This document shows, piece by piece, positions 8,362 through 17,285 of a stretch of DNA of 64,000 nucleotides (position 1 is its first letter; each line of letters starts with the position of its first letter). The notes below the pieces were generated by a model, which had not been told where the DNA came from, made no database searches, and saw nothing but the letters and a program-made list of their open reading frames with translations. The stretch comes from Desulfobacula sp964636495 (GTDB lineage: Bacteria > Desulfobacterota > Desulfobacteria > Desulfobacterales > Desulfobacteraceae): contig CAZWSL010000001.1 of the NCBI GenBank assembly GCA_964636495.1, positions 155,469 through 219,468 on the forward strand. Reading direction: 5' to 3'. Made by a program: the position numbers and the translations under genes.

Positions 8362-9546
8362 ATGATCAGAGTTTTTTTGCTTTTAATTGTGATCTCTTTT
8401 TTATCTGGATGCTTTCCCGGCATAAAGGAAGATATTACAAAGTTTAATTCTCTTGAAAAACTGAGATCCGTAAATCACCCTCTTTTTACAGATGATTTTG
8501 ACTACAGGGATCTTTCTCTCTCCATTGACCGCAGTATTGAGTATTTTCAAAAAGTGCCTCCCCGGAAAAAATATCAATATGGAAAAGAGATCTACACTGC
8601 ATCTCACCTTATGCTCTCTCTGGAATCATTTAGAGAATTTCTGCTGAAACAACCGTCAGCAAAGGCTTTAAATAAATTTATAAAGTCAAAATTTGCAGTT
8701 TATACAGCATCCGGTAACCAGGAGAAGCAGGTCCTATTTACAGGATATTTTGAGCCGATTTATCCAGGCAGCTTAAAAAAGAGTGATCTGTATAAATATC
8801 CTGTGTATGCCGCCCCGGGCGATCTGTTTGAGATTGATCTCTCCCGGTTTTCAGGAAAGTATGAAAATCATAAACGTCTTATGGCAAGGGTGAATCATCT
8901 GAACAATACAGTTTTACCTTATTATTCAAGAAAGCAGATTAATGCCATGGAGGATTTTAAAGCAGAACCTGTGGCTTGGCTTAAGAGCAGAGTGGATAGA
9001 TTTTTTCTTGAAATTCAGGGCTCCGGCAGAATTATGCTTGAAGGTGAAAAAGTATTAAGGCTTCACTATGCAAAGAGTAATGGCAATTCATACAAATCAA
9101 TCGGGCGCTACCTGATCGATAAAAAGGAGATTTTAAAGAAGGATATGTCCATGCAGGCCATTCGAAACTGGCTTGAACAAAATCCCCACAGGATGGATGA
9201 AGTGTTACACCATAATGGCAGTTTTGTCTTTTTTCAGGTGGAAGAAGGGGGTCCCTTTGGCTGCCTCGGTGTTGAAGTGACTGCTTTACGTTCCATTGCA
9301 ACAGATATAAATCTGTTCCCCAAAGGCGCCCTCTGCTTCATACAGAGCCGGCTGCCTGAAAAAGCAGACAGCAGGGTGGATGAGTGGAAAAAAACCTCTT
9401 TTTTCGCTTTGAACCAGGATACAGGCGGAGCTATTAAAGGGCCTGCAAGAGCAGATATTTTCTGCGGGCATGGAGAGTATGCGGAGTTTGCTGCAGGCCA
9501 TATGAATCAATATGGAAAGCTGTTTTTCCTTGTTCTGAATCCCTGA
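8362..9546 (+). CDS. mltA: Membrane-bound lytic murein transglycosylase A (MltA)
   Basis: Peptidoglycan lytic transglycosylase anchored to the outer membrane as a lipoprotein. The ATG at 8362 gives a clean lipoprotein signal: MIRVFLLLIVISFLSGC, with LSGC as the lipobox. An upstream ATG at 8254 would add 36 residues and overlap rmuC. Domain order: MltA domain (FTGYFEPIYPGS, FFLEIQGSGRI) then the 3D domain with FALNQDTGGAIKGPARADIF, which carries the catalytic Asp, and YAEFAAGHMNQYG. End of the plus-strand mob/moa/rmuC run. Confidence 0.9.
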   Translation: MIRVFLLLIVISFLSGCFPGIKEDITKFNSLEKLRSVNHPLFTDDFDYRDLSLSIDRSIEYFQKVPPRKKYQYGKEIYTASHLMLSLESFREFLLKQPSAKALNKFIKSKFAVYTASGNQEKQVLFTGYFEPIYPGSLKKSDLYKYPVYAAPGDLFEIDLSRFSGKYENHKRLMARVNHLNNTVLPYYSRKQINAMEDFKAEPVAWLKSRVDRFFLEIQGSGRIMLEGEKVLRLHYAKSNGNSYKSIGRYLIDKKEILKKDMSMQAIRNWLEQNPHRMDEVLHHNGSFVFFQVEEGGPFGCLGVEVTALRSIATDINLFPKGALCFIQSRLPEKADSRVDEWKKTSFFALNQDTGGAIKGPARADIFCGHGEYAEFAAGHMNQYGKLFFLVLNP

Positions 9547-9620
9547 TCTTGACAATCGAGAACCAGAAAGGTTTTAAAAACGTCAAGTCACTGGTATAGT
9601 GATTCCCGTAAAGTAACCAT

Positions 9621-9665
9621 GCCGGAGGAGAATCTACAGATCGTGCACAGGTCCGGTTCTCCGGC
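9621..9665. terminator. Possible hairpin between convergent mltA and tupC
   Basis: GCCGGAG at 9621-9627 pairs with CTCCGGC at 9659-9665 in the 127-base gap between two convergent genes. There is no T-run on either side, so it is not a textbook intrinsic terminator; position is the main argument. Confidence 0.3.
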
Positions 9666-9673
9666 AGATTCTG

Positions 9674-10702
9674 TTAAATCCATTCAACATCTTTTTTATA
9701 AAATTTGAGGATCACTTTTTTCCCGGGATAGAGTGCCAGTTTTGTTATCTTATCAGGGGAGAGCCCGAGGACAAAAGTCATGTCACTGACTCTAACCGCT
9801 GTCATGATCAGGAGGGAGTTTTTTTCAAGATGCATTGAAGTGATCCTGCCTGATAACTGATTCAGGCCGGCAGTGCTCTGCTGCCGTTCATGCTCAATGA
9901 ATATTCTCTTTTTTCTGATAACAGCACTGCGTGTTTTTCCGGAAGGAGACGGCAGATGTATGACCTGTCCATCTTCCATTTTTTTTATGTGATTTGTGTC
10001 AGTGTCTTTTTCAAAGGGGCCTGTGATTATATTTTCAATTCCAGTGGGAAAAAGTCTGCCCTTAGACATGGAAAGATGTCTGCTGCTTATTGAATAAAGC
10101 CACTGCAGGTCATGGCTCGCAATGACAAGGGTGGCATTCCACTCATTTTTTGCATGCAGTGAAGCCTGGCGTATCAGTTTTGCACTTGTTGCATCTACAC
10201 TTGCGACAGGTTCATCAAGGAGCAGCACTTCTGGTTTTAAAATAAGCCTGGCAGCCATGGCAACTCTCTGGGTTTCCCCTCCTGACAGTTCATGCCACAT
10301 TCTTCCTGCAAATTTATCATAATCAAGTCCTACGCTGAAAAGCGCATTTTTCACCCGGGTTTCCAGTTTTTCTGTATCTTTTCTTATTTTCAGGCCATAG
10401 GCGACATTTTCAAAAACCGTTCTCTTTAAAAGATATGGTTTCTGGGTCAAAAGCGTTATTTTTGAGCGGATAGTCTGAGAAAAGGGATATTCCTGATACC
10501 CTTTGTAAAAAATGCTTCCCCTGGTTGGCTGAATGGTGAAAGCCAGCAGTTTTAACAGCGTACTCTTTCCACTGCCATTGGGTCCTGTAATACCGGTAAT
10601 GACACCCTGCTGGATGGCGAGCTGATCAATATCAAGAACTTTTGTGCTGCCATAAAAGTGGCAGAGATCTTTTAAATAAAATGCCTGGTTTTCAGTTTTC
10701 AT
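9674..10702 (-). CDS. tupC: Tungstate ABC transporter ATP-binding protein TupC
   Basis: ABC ATPase: Walker A GPNGSGKST, signature LSGGETQRVAMAARL, Walker B VLLLDEP and the H-loop ASHDL. After residue 230 there is a C-terminal regulatory/TOBE-like extension (SGRITSMHLEKNSLLIMTAV). Its start overlaps the tupB stop by four bases, so the two are co-translated. Assignment to tungstate rather than molybdate rests on the TupA and TupB partners. Confidence 0.88.
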   Translation of the reverse strand: MKTENQAFYLKDLCHFYGSTKVLDIDQLAIQQGVITGITGPNGSGKSTLLKLLAFTIQPTRGSIFYKGYQEYPFSQTIRSKITLLTQKPYLLKRTVFENVAYGLKIRKDTEKLETRVKNALFSVGLDYDKFAGRMWHELSGGETQRVAMAARLILKPEVLLLDEPVASVDATSAKLIRQASLHAKNEWNATLVIASHDLQWLYSISSRHLSMSKGRLFPTGIENIITGPFEKDTDTNHIKKMEDGQVIHLPSPSGKTRSAVIRKKRIFIEHERQQSTAGLNQLSGRITSMHLEKNSLLIMTAVRVSDMTFVLGLSPDKITKLALYPGKKVILKFYKKDVEWI

Positions 10703-11385
10703 TGTTTTCTTAAAAATGAGAGGGAGAGATTTACAATAAATGCAATCAATATTAAAATAAGCCCAAGGGCAATACCATTGGCAAATAATCCCTTGTTTGT
10801 TTCAAGGGCAATAGCTGTTGTAATGGTTCTTGTGTGATATTTTATATTGCCGCCCACCATCATAGATATGCCGACTTCCGTTAAAACCCTTCCATATGCC
10901 GTGACAATTGCAGCAAGGATACTGAATCTCACCTCCCACAGGCAGGTCATGATCATATTCCGTTTTCCTGCTCCCAGGGCTGCAAGGGTGAGTTTAAGAT
11001 CCTGATCAATATTTTCAATTGTAGAGGCAGTGATGGCTGTTATTATGGGCAGGGCAAGTATAGTCTGTCCGATTGCAATTCCGGTCAGAGTAAAAAGAAG
11101 ATTGAATTGACCCAGAGGTCCCTGGCGGGAAATAATTGCATAAACAGCAAGACCGATAAATACCGTTGGAAGGGCAAGCATGGTATCAACAATCGTTCTT
11201 AAAATTTTTTTCCCTCTGAAATTAAAGTATCCCAGCAGAAATCCGCATGGCAGACCTGCTCCGATACTCAGCAGTATGGAGCAGGAGGAAACCTTTATTG
11301 TTGCAAAGACAGCCGTCCAGGTTGACGTGTCTCCGCTTATCAGAAGCTCAATGGCCTTTAAAAAGCCTGCAACTATGAAATCCAT
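10699..11385 (-). CDS. tupB: Tungstate ABC transporter permease TupB
   Basis: 228-residue inner-membrane permease with about five or six hydrophobic segments (VSSCSILLSIGAGLPCGFLL, TMLALPTVFIGLAVYAII, IAIGQTILALPIITAI, GIALGLILILIAFIVNL). The EAA-like coupling loop is LAALGAGKRNMIMTCLWEVRF, and LTEVGISMMVGGNIKYHTRT is characteristic of the TupB/ModB-like branch. It sits between tupA (about 100 bases upstream) and tupC (overlapping). Confidence 0.9.
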   Translation of the reverse strand: MDFIVAGFLKAIELLISGDTSTWTAVFATIKVSSCSILLSIGAGLPCGFLLGYFNFRGKKILRTIVDTMLALPTVFIGLAVYAIISRQGPLGQFNLLFTLTGIAIGQTILALPIITAITASTIENIDQDLKLTLAALGAGKRNMIMTCLWEVRFSILAAIVTAYGRVLTEVGISMMVGGNIKYHTRTITTAIALETNKGLFANGIALGLILILIAFIVNLSLSFLRKQ

Positions 11386-11491
11386 GTCATTACCCTTTAC
11401 ATGTAAGCCTCTGTTTTATCCGGTCAGTGGGAAGTGATATTATTTATAAGCTAATTGTGCCTTCTGCACAACTATTTTGTTGGATGCCGCA

Positions 11492-12319
11492 CTATTCAGC
11501 ATTTGGTATGAATAATTTTTTACCCAGCAGTCTGAAATCTTTTATCAGGTTCTGAGCATTTTGAGAAGCCATCCAGTCAGAGAATTTTACTGCCAGTTCA
11601 TATTTTGCATCAGGACAGTTTCCAGGATCAAGTGTCAGGACACTGTACTGGTTCAGCAGTATGCTGTCACCTTCAACCATTATTTTAAGTGGAGGCGTGC
11701 CCCCTTTCAAAGATTGGTATTTTATATATGTGCCTCTGTCTGTCATGGTGTATGCATTCTTTTCCTGGCAGATATTGATTGTTGCCAGCATTCCCTGACC
11801 AGTCTGGATATACCACTTATCCCTTTCCGGTATCTCAACTCCTGCATTTTTCCACAGCAGTTTCTCTTTTTTATTTGTTCCGGAATCATCCCCTCTGCTG
11901 GCAAACAGGGCATTCTCTGTCTTGATTGCTCTTAATGCCTCGGATATATTTTTTCCTTTGATGCCGGCAGGGTCTTTTTCAGGTCCAATCATTACAAAAT
12001 CATTATACATGATCCGGGTCCTCTTTTCCCCGTATCCCTCTGTAATATATTTTTTTTCTGCAGGCGGGGCATGGACAAGCAGAACATCAACGTCGCATTT
12101 CTGCCCGAGTTTTAAAGCCTTGCCTGTTCCGGTTGCTGTCCATTTCATCTCTATTCCGGTCTCTTTTTCAAAATGCGGTATAAGATAATCAAGGAGGCCT
12201 GTGTTATCCGTACTGGTCGTTGTTGCAAGCATAAGCATTCTATCTTCTGCATGGGAAGTGATAAAACTCATACCGGCGATAAATGTAATGGATAAGATAA
12301 TCATTATAGTTTTTTTCAT
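11492..12319 (-). CDS. tupA: Tungstate-binding periplasmic protein TupA
   Basis: Substrate-binding protein with signal peptide MKKTIMIILSITFIAGMSFITSHA. The oxyanion-binding TTTS motif is in LATTTSTDNTGLLDYLIP, as in TupA/WtpA-like tungstate binders. Other family segments are DVLLVHAPPAE, FASRGDDSGTNKKE and GQGMLATINICQE. I set the start at the ATG at 12319, which has AGGAGATTT upstream; the longer frame adds 13 residues before a normal signal peptide. High-affinity tungstate uptake fits W-dependent enzymes such as formate dehydrogenase or aldehyde oxidoreductase elsewhere in the genome. Confidence 0.92.
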   Translation of the reverse strand: MKKTIMIILSITFIAGMSFITSHAEDRMLMLATTTSTDNTGLLDYLIPHFEKETGIEMKWTATGTGKALKLGQKCDVDVLLVHAPPAEKKYITEGYGEKRTRIMYNDFVMIGPEKDPAGIKGKNISEALRAIKTENALFASRGDDSGTNKKEKLLWKNAGVEIPERDKWYIQTGQGMLATINICQEKNAYTMTDRGTYIKYQSLKGGTPPLKIMVEGDSILLNQYSVLTLDPGNCPDAKYELAVKFSDWMASQNAQNLIKDFRLLGKKLFIPNAE

Positions 12320-12600
12320 TTTAAATCTCCTGAATTGATAAATAGTCAATCTCCACATGTAAAAACATGGTTGGAATATGTTAATTTTAAGGAGGTGTCA
12401 ATAAAATATTTTATGTTGATATAAAAAACAGAAAAAACTTACCAATAATAACAAATAACAACAAAAAAGATGTATGGGCTCTCATGGCACCCCTTTACGG
12501 TGAATAAAAGAGGCAGGTATTGAAATGGGATGAATGTGATTTTTCGATTGTGTGTGCGGGAAAAGCTGAGTTGCCCGGGTATTACCGGGAAATTACAATT

Positions 12601-12849
12601 TTATTCATCTTTCAGGAACAGCGTATGATACTCTTCTTCAATAAGATGCGTTTTTAATTTTTTATTGACAAACAGGTAGATCTCTTCAAGTTCTGCATTG
12701 GAGAGTCTTGGTATGAAAGTGTTTAAAAAAGAGTCTTCGGAAAATTTCTGGAGATAAAACATAATGGTCTCTTCATCTGTCCGGCGATCCATTCCAAACG
12801 CTCCGAGACCTTTATATTTATGGATAAAGTTGTGTGTATCTTTTTTCAT
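12601..12849 (-). CDS. Small conserved cytoplasmic protein, 82 aa
   Basis: Unrecognised function. Begins MKKDTHNFIHKYKGLGAFGM and continues with a helical region, EETIMFYLQKFSEDSFLNTF and LSNAELEEIYLFVNKKLKTH. No signal peptide, membrane segment or metal-binding motif. It stands alone between tupA and the oxidoreductase operon. Coding character (helix periodicity, few rare residues) is plausible. Confidence 0.55.
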   Translation of the reverse strand: MKKDTHNFIHKYKGLGAFGMDRRTDEETIMFYLQKFSEDSFLNTFIPRLSNAELEEIYLFVNKKLKTHLIEEEYHTLFLKDE

Positions 12850-13016
12850 TAATGACTATTCAATATGGGTTATACCTTCATATTCAGTTGAGCCGGAACA
12901 CCTGAAGCCATACTTCTGCAGACAATGGAATCTGCCAGCCGTTATCAGGTCAATTTTTCAACCATGAGTGTCAGCTTTCCTGCTGTCAGCAAAAGCCTGG
13001 TCATGAAACTGCTTAT

Positions 13017-13505
13017 TTAGTATCCGTCTTTAAAAATCTCTTCAGCAAGTTTGACATCTTCGGGTGAGAATACAAACAGGCATTTGCCATCTGAATCTGA
13101 TACAGAACCATATACATAGTTGATGTTGATCTGTTTTTCCCCAAATTTTCTGTTGATCTTGGAAAATTCACCAGGTTTGTTTTTAATGTCAATGGTTACA
13201 ACTTCTTTGGAGTCAAATATATACTCATCTGTTTTTAAAAGCTCTATCGCTTTCTGATAGTCATCCACTATGAGCCTGATAAGGGCAAACTGGGCAGAGT
13301 CTTTTCGCATTGAGCTGTAGCTTGCTGAAGATGCAAGCCTTTTAAGGGATTTTCCCCTTGCTTCAAACAGATTCTGTACATAAGCAGATGCATCCTGGAT
13401 TGTAATGGCATCAATATTGATAGTCTCTTTGGCAAGAAGTTCTGTCAGTTTTGCAAGCTCACCAGGTGCATTTTTAAGAAAAAGTGAAATTTCTGTTCTT
13501 ATCAT
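13017..13505 (-). CDS. Tandem ACT-domain protein at the end of the oxidoreductase operon
   Basis: 162 residues with two ACT-like halves: EISLFLKNAPGELAKLTELL with INIDAITIQDA, and TIDIKNKPGEFSKINRKFGE with ININYVYGSV. ACT domains bind amino acids or similar small ligands. Here the gene is last in a minus-strand operon for a 2-oxoacid:ferredoxin oxidoreductase, which suggests sensing of the corresponding branched-chain or aromatic amino acid. A regulatory role is inference; no catalytic domain is attached. Confidence 0.8.
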   Translation of the reverse strand: MIRTEISLFLKNAPGELAKLTELLAKETINIDAITIQDASAYVQNLFEARGKSLKRLASSASYSSMRKDSAQFALIRLIVDDYQKAIELLKTDEYIFDSKEVVTIDIKNKPGEFSKINRKFGEKQININYVYGSVSDSDGKCLFVFSPEDVKLAEEIFKDGY

Positions 13506-13594
13506 GATGCCTCCTTAATATATGGTTTTGAGACCGGGGTATCGGGATTTAAAACATACAATATTTTCAAGCCTTGATACCCATAACCTGCTCC

Positions 13595-14131
13595 TCAATT
13601 GTTTACAGTATTTACACCATCATCAAATGCTTTCATATTCAGGGGAATAATTTTTGCCTTGGCTGCAAATTCCTCTTTAATACAATTTTTTAGAATCTCC
13701 AGGTCAACAATTTCAGCCTTGGCTGCAAAAGCACTTAACGCAACAATATTGGCCGCTTTTACACTGCCGGCTTTAATCGCAATATCATTGGCAGGCACAA
13801 CAAGCTCTGTAATATCTTCTCTTTCACTTCTTGTAGGAATCAGTGAACTGTTGATCATGATTACACCTCCCGGTTTTACATCTTTTGCAAATTTCTCCAG
13901 GGAAGGGCGGTTCATGGCCACAAGATGGCTCGGATTTTTGATAATGGGCGAACCAATTCTTTTATCGCTGATAACAACAGTGCAATAGGCTGTACCTCCT
14001 CGCATTTCCGGACCATATGACGGAACCCAGGCTACAAAAAAGTCCTGTTTCATTGCTGCGTGTGCAAGAAGTTTGGCACTCAGCAGAATTCCCTGGCCGC
14101 CAAATCCGGCAAATTTTATTTCTGTCTGCAT
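13595..14131 (-). CDS. 2-oxoacid:ferredoxin oxidoreductase, gamma subunit
   Basis: Gamma (CoA-binding) subunit: IKFAGFGGQGILLSAKLLA, AWVPSYGPEMRGGTAYCTVV and VAMNRPSLEKF are the hallmark segments. I place the start at the ATG at 14131, which has GGAG six bases upstream; the frame extends four codons further to a TTG that lies within the Shine-Dalgarno region. It follows the beta subunit by 26 bases. Confidence 0.9.
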   Translation of the reverse strand: MQTEIKFAGFGGQGILLSAKLLAHAAMKQDFFVAWVPSYGPEMRGGTAYCTVVISDKRIGSPIIKNPSHLVAMNRPSLEKFAKDVKPGGVIMINSSLIPTRSEREDITELVVPANDIAIKAGSVKAANIVALSAFAAKAEIVDLEILKNCIKEEFAAKAKIIPLNMKAFDDGVNTVNN

Positions 14132-14157
14132 GTATTTCTCCAAAAAAAATATTATAT

Positions 14158-14895
14158 CTATTCAGGAACTTTGTAATCTCCCAGTTCATAATATGGCAAA
14201 AGATTCTCTTCTGCCCATTTTAAAGCATCAAGCGGTGTCAGACCCCAGTTTGTAGGACATGTATTTACCAGTTCCACAAAACTGAAACATTTTCCTTCCA
14301 CCTGATACTCGAATGCTTTTTTAATTGCTTTTTTAGCTTTGTTTACCTGTTTGGGATTTAATACTGCCTGTCTTGTGACATAGGCAGGCGTAACCAGCTC
14401 ACCCAGAAGATTAGCCATTCTTATGGGCATCCCTGTATCTGCCGTGTCCCTTCCAGTTGGTGAAGTAGTGGCACGTTGACCCGGCATTGTGGTAGGAGCC
14501 ATCTGACCGCCTGTCATACCGTAAATGGCATTATTGATAAAAATTGTTGTGAATTTTTCTCCCCGGTTTGCAGCATGGATAATCTCGCTCATCCCGATGC
14601 TGGCAAGGTCGCCATCTCCCTGGTAGGTGAAGACAATCAAATCAGGTCTGACTCTTTTAATTCCAGTTGCCATGGCAGGTGCACGGCCATGTGCCGCTTC
14701 CTGAAAATCGCAGTTAAAATAGTTGTATGCCATAACTGCACAACCCACAGGAGCAATGCCTACAGTTCTGCCCATGATACCCAGCTCATCAATAGCTTCT
14801 GCAACAAGTCTGTGAACAATGCCATGGGTGCAGCCAGGGCAGTAATGTGTCATATTATCACTCAGGCTCTCTGGCCTTGAAAATGCTTTTCCCAT
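14158..14895 (-). CDS. 2-oxoacid:ferredoxin oxidoreductase, beta (ThDP) subunit
   Basis: ThDP-binding subunit: HYCPGCTHGIVHRL, the GDGD motif in FTYQGDGDLASIG, and the metal/ThDP loop IFINNAIYGMTGGQMAPTT. The CPGC motif suits an extra cluster or ThDP-domain ligand. With alpha, gamma and delta subunits alongside it completes a four-gene KOR/VOR-type enzyme that decarboxylates a 2-oxoacid to its acyl-CoA and reduces ferredoxin. Confidence 0.92.
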   Translation of the reverse strand: MGKAFSRPESLSDNMTHYCPGCTHGIVHRLVAEAIDELGIMGRTVGIAPVGCAVMAYNYFNCDFQEAAHGRAPAMATGIKRVRPDLIVFTYQGDGDLASIGMSEIIHAANRGEKFTTIFINNAIYGMTGGQMAPTTMPGQRATTSPTGRDTADTGMPIRMANLLGELVTPAYVTRQAVLNPKQVNKAKKAIKKAFEYQVEGKCFSFVELVNTCPTNWGLTPLDALKWAEENLLPYYELGDYKVPE

Positions 14896-14920
14896 TATAT
14901 ATTTCTCCTAAATTAGAACC

Positions 14921-15988
14921 TTAGAGCAGGCCGGTAATAACTTCAATAATTTTTTCAGGTGTTGGAATCTCTCCGCCGCATTCACCATAAAAACTGACCT
15001 CGCGTTTGCCTTTTACACAGCGCTCAACATCTTCCACCATCTGACCCATACTCATTTCAATACTGATGACAGCTTTACAGCTCTCTTTAACTGCAGCATC
15101 ATATATTGCATCTTCAGGAAAAGGAAACAGGGTCCTGGGCCTTACAAGCCCGACTTCAAGGCCTTTTTCTTTCATCATATCAATGGAAGTTTTGCAGACA
15201 CGGCTCATGGTACCATAACTGACAACAAGAACTTTATAATCTGCTTGAGTGTTATACTCTTCATAGAGCACTTCCTCTTTTTTCATCTGTGCATATTTTG
15301 CCTTGAGAAGCTGATTGTTTCCATTGAGTTCTTCTGGATCAAGAAAAAGAGATTTTACAAGATTCCTTTTTTTGCTTTTTCTGTGGTCCATGCCGTTTGT
15401 TGCCCAGTCATCCTTAATGGAAGGTTCTGTTTTAAGGTCATCCGGGAATTCGACTGGTTCCATCATCTGTCCTATGAGCCCGTCACCGAGTATCATGACA
15501 GGTCCACGGTATTTTTCTGCAAGAGTAAAAGATTTCATTGTCATCTCAACAGCCTCCTGCACACCGTCCGGAGCAAGGACCAGCAGTTTGTAATCGCCAT
15601 GTCCTCCTCCCTTGGTTGCCTGGAAATAGTCTCCCTGGGAAGGCAGAATACCACCAAGGCCCGGACCGCCTCGCATGATATTGACAAATACAGCAGGGCA
15701 CTGTGCAGCTGCAATATATGATATGGCTTCACTCATCAGGCTTACTCCGGGGCTTGAAGATGTTGTCATTACTCTTTCTCCACAGCCTGAAGCCCCAAAG
15801 ATCATATATCCTACAGCAACTTCACTCTCACCCTGTAAAAATACTCCGCCAACCTCAGGCATTCTTTTTACCAGGTATTCGGCAACTTCTGACTGGGGAG
15901 TGATCGGGTAGGCAAAATAATTTTTACATCCAGCTCTGATGGCAGCCTCTCCGATGGCTTCATTTCCTTTCATTAATACTTTTGTCAT
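14921..15988 (-). CDS. vorB: 2-oxoacid:ferredoxin oxidoreductase, alpha subunit (VorB-like)
   Basis: 355 residues. MKGNEAIGEAAIRAGCKNYF, AYPITPQSEVAEYL and GESEVAVGYMIFGASGCGER are the Pyr domain, with SSPGVSLMSEAISYIAAAQ and the GGPGLGGILPSQGDY loop. As I recall, this arrangement is usually annotated as 3-methyl-2-oxobutanoate (branched-chain) dehydrogenase VorB. 2-oxoglutarate cannot be excluded from sequence alone. It lies between the ferredoxin subunit and the beta subunit. Confidence 0.88.
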   Translation of the reverse strand: MTKVLMKGNEAIGEAAIRAGCKNYFAYPITPQSEVAEYLVKRMPEVGGVFLQGESEVAVGYMIFGASGCGERVMTTSSSPGVSLMSEAISYIAAAQCPAVFVNIMRGGPGLGGILPSQGDYFQATKGGGHGDYKLLVLAPDGVQEAVEMTMKSFTLAEKYRGPVMILGDGLIGQMMEPVEFPDDLKTEPSIKDDWATNGMDHRKSKKRNLVKSLFLDPEELNGNNQLLKAKYAQMKKEEVLYEEYNTQADYKVLVVSYGTMSRVCKTSIDMMKEKGLEVGLVRPRTLFPFPEDAIYDAAVKESCKAVISIEMSMGQMVEDVERCVKGKREVSFYGECGGEIPTPEKIIEVITGLL

Positions 15989-16059
15989 CTGATTTTATCC
16001 TTATAATTTTTAACTCATGTACAACAAACCGGCTGTTGAAAAAATATTTTCTAAGCGTA

Positions 16060-16284
16060 TCATGCAGTCTCTTTTTGGGTTTTAGCAATAGTAATGGCAA
16101 CATCAGGGCACATGATACAGCAGATTGTACAGTGTATGCAGTCGTCAGGTCTTGCCTGGAAGACGGGAAAATGTCCCTTTGCATTTACTTTGTCGGTTAT
16201 CTCAAGAACATTTTTAGGGCAGAAATTGATACATAGCCCGCACCCCTTACATACTTCACTGTCAATGATATGTTTGTACGCCAT
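16060..16284 (-). CDS. 2-oxoacid:ferredoxin oxidoreductase, delta (2x[4Fe-4S]) subunit
   Basis: 74-residue ferredoxin: first cluster CKGCGLCINFCPKNV, second cluster CIHCTICCIMCPDVA. It passes electrons from the ThDP site to an external ferredoxin. Located 12 bases after the NTPase gene and 71 bases before the alpha subunit. Confidence 0.92.
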   Translation of the reverse strand: MAYKHIIDSEVCKGCGLCINFCPKNVLEITDKVNAKGHFPVFQARPDDCIHCTICCIMCPDVAITIAKTQKETA

Positions 16285-16296
16285 TTTATTATACTC

Positions 16297-16983
16297 CTAA
16301 CTATTTCGTTTCCATGGAAAATTTAATTTTCTGTCTATTTTAAGTACTGGACAGGTAAAACGATCCAGTTCAAGCTGTGATATAAGATGTGCTCCAGCTG
16401 TAATGAATTTTATCTCAAGCCCGGTTGCACTGGATACATCTTTCAGCAGATCATATCCTTTATAAATATGCTCTGGTTCTGTTTCGTCAATCAGGTTGGA
16501 ATTGCTGACAACTCCTGTTATTTTTATTTTTGAAGTATTTTCTATCTCTTCCTTTATTTTAATGCAGCCTTCAACATTTTCTGTAAAAGGTCGGAAAGGA
16601 TTTATCACCTGCAGCATATTAACGTTTTTGTCTTCAAGATGATCTGCAAGGGCTGCAAGAACAGTCACTCCGGTATCATCACCGCCTGCATCAAGTATGG
16701 TCAGCGTGGAAGGCTGCTTGATCATTCCTGCAACAGCCGGAGTAAGAATAGGCAGATCAGCATGCATATACTGGTTATCAGGCAGTACAACATCTACTCC
16801 CAGGTTTTCAAGGTATTTCCGTGCTTCACGTGTTCGAAAATATGGGTTTACCAGATCAAGATCACCTATTTTTACGTCTATTCCTTCCAATCTTTTGGTA
16901 ACAGCAAGATTTAGAGCAGTTTCCGTTTTGCCACTGCCGTAATTTCCGCATATAACCACAATTCCGTTAAGATCAATCTTCAA
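16297..16983 (-). CDS. P-loop NTPase (MinD/CbiA-like) leading the oxidoreductase operon
   Basis: 228 residues. A Walker A variant, ICGNYGSGKTETALNLA, is followed by IGDLDLVNPYFRTREA (SIMIBI-type switch) and TILDAGGDDTGVTVLAALAD. It lacks the deviant second lysine (KGGxGKT) of MinD, so it is nearer to MRP/CobQ or GPN-like branches. It starts the six-gene operon with the 2-oxoacid:ferredoxin oxidoreductase, suggesting a role in assembly, cofactor delivery or regulation of that enzyme. Function not established by sequence. Confidence 0.75.
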   Translation of the reverse strand: MKIDLNGIVVICGNYGSGKTETALNLAVTKRLEGIDVKIGDLDLVNPYFRTREARKYLENLGVDVVLPDNQYMHADLPILTPAVAGMIKQPSTLTILDAGGDDTGVTVLAALADHLEDKNVNMLQVINPFRPFTENVEGCIKIKEEIENTSKIKITGVVSNSNLIDETEPEHIYKGYDLLKDVSSATGLEIKFITAGAHLISQLELDRFTCPVLKIDRKLNFPWKRNS

Positions 16984-17285
16984 TTATGACTCCTTGATAT
17001 ACTAAAACCATCACTTTACACAAATCATTATTTTTTTGCAATAAAATTTTTAAACTCTTGTATGACAGCCGGATAATGTCATTCATGCCAGGTAATGTCA
17101 TTCATATAAGTTAATACAATTTACCGGAAATGCTGCTTTGAAAGAGATGAGTTTTACTGATTTGATTCAGGCAGTGCGAGGTTAATATACTTTTCTTTTG
17201 GAAAATCCTTTTCCAGGACCATTAAATGTGTTTTCAGTAATCAGAAAGAGGTTCCAGGGAACGGCGTATGTAATATTTTGAAATT
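16984..17285. promoter_or_regulatory. Leader region of the oxidoreductase operon with a direct repeat
   Basis: 302 bases between the start of the NTPase gene and the end of the DRE-TIM gene. It contains two exact copies of TAATGTCATTCAT at 17074-17086 and 17093-17105, a 19-base period (nearly two helical turns), 90-120 bases upstream of the NTPase ATG. This spacing would suit a dimeric regulator. No gene seen. Confidence 0.4.
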
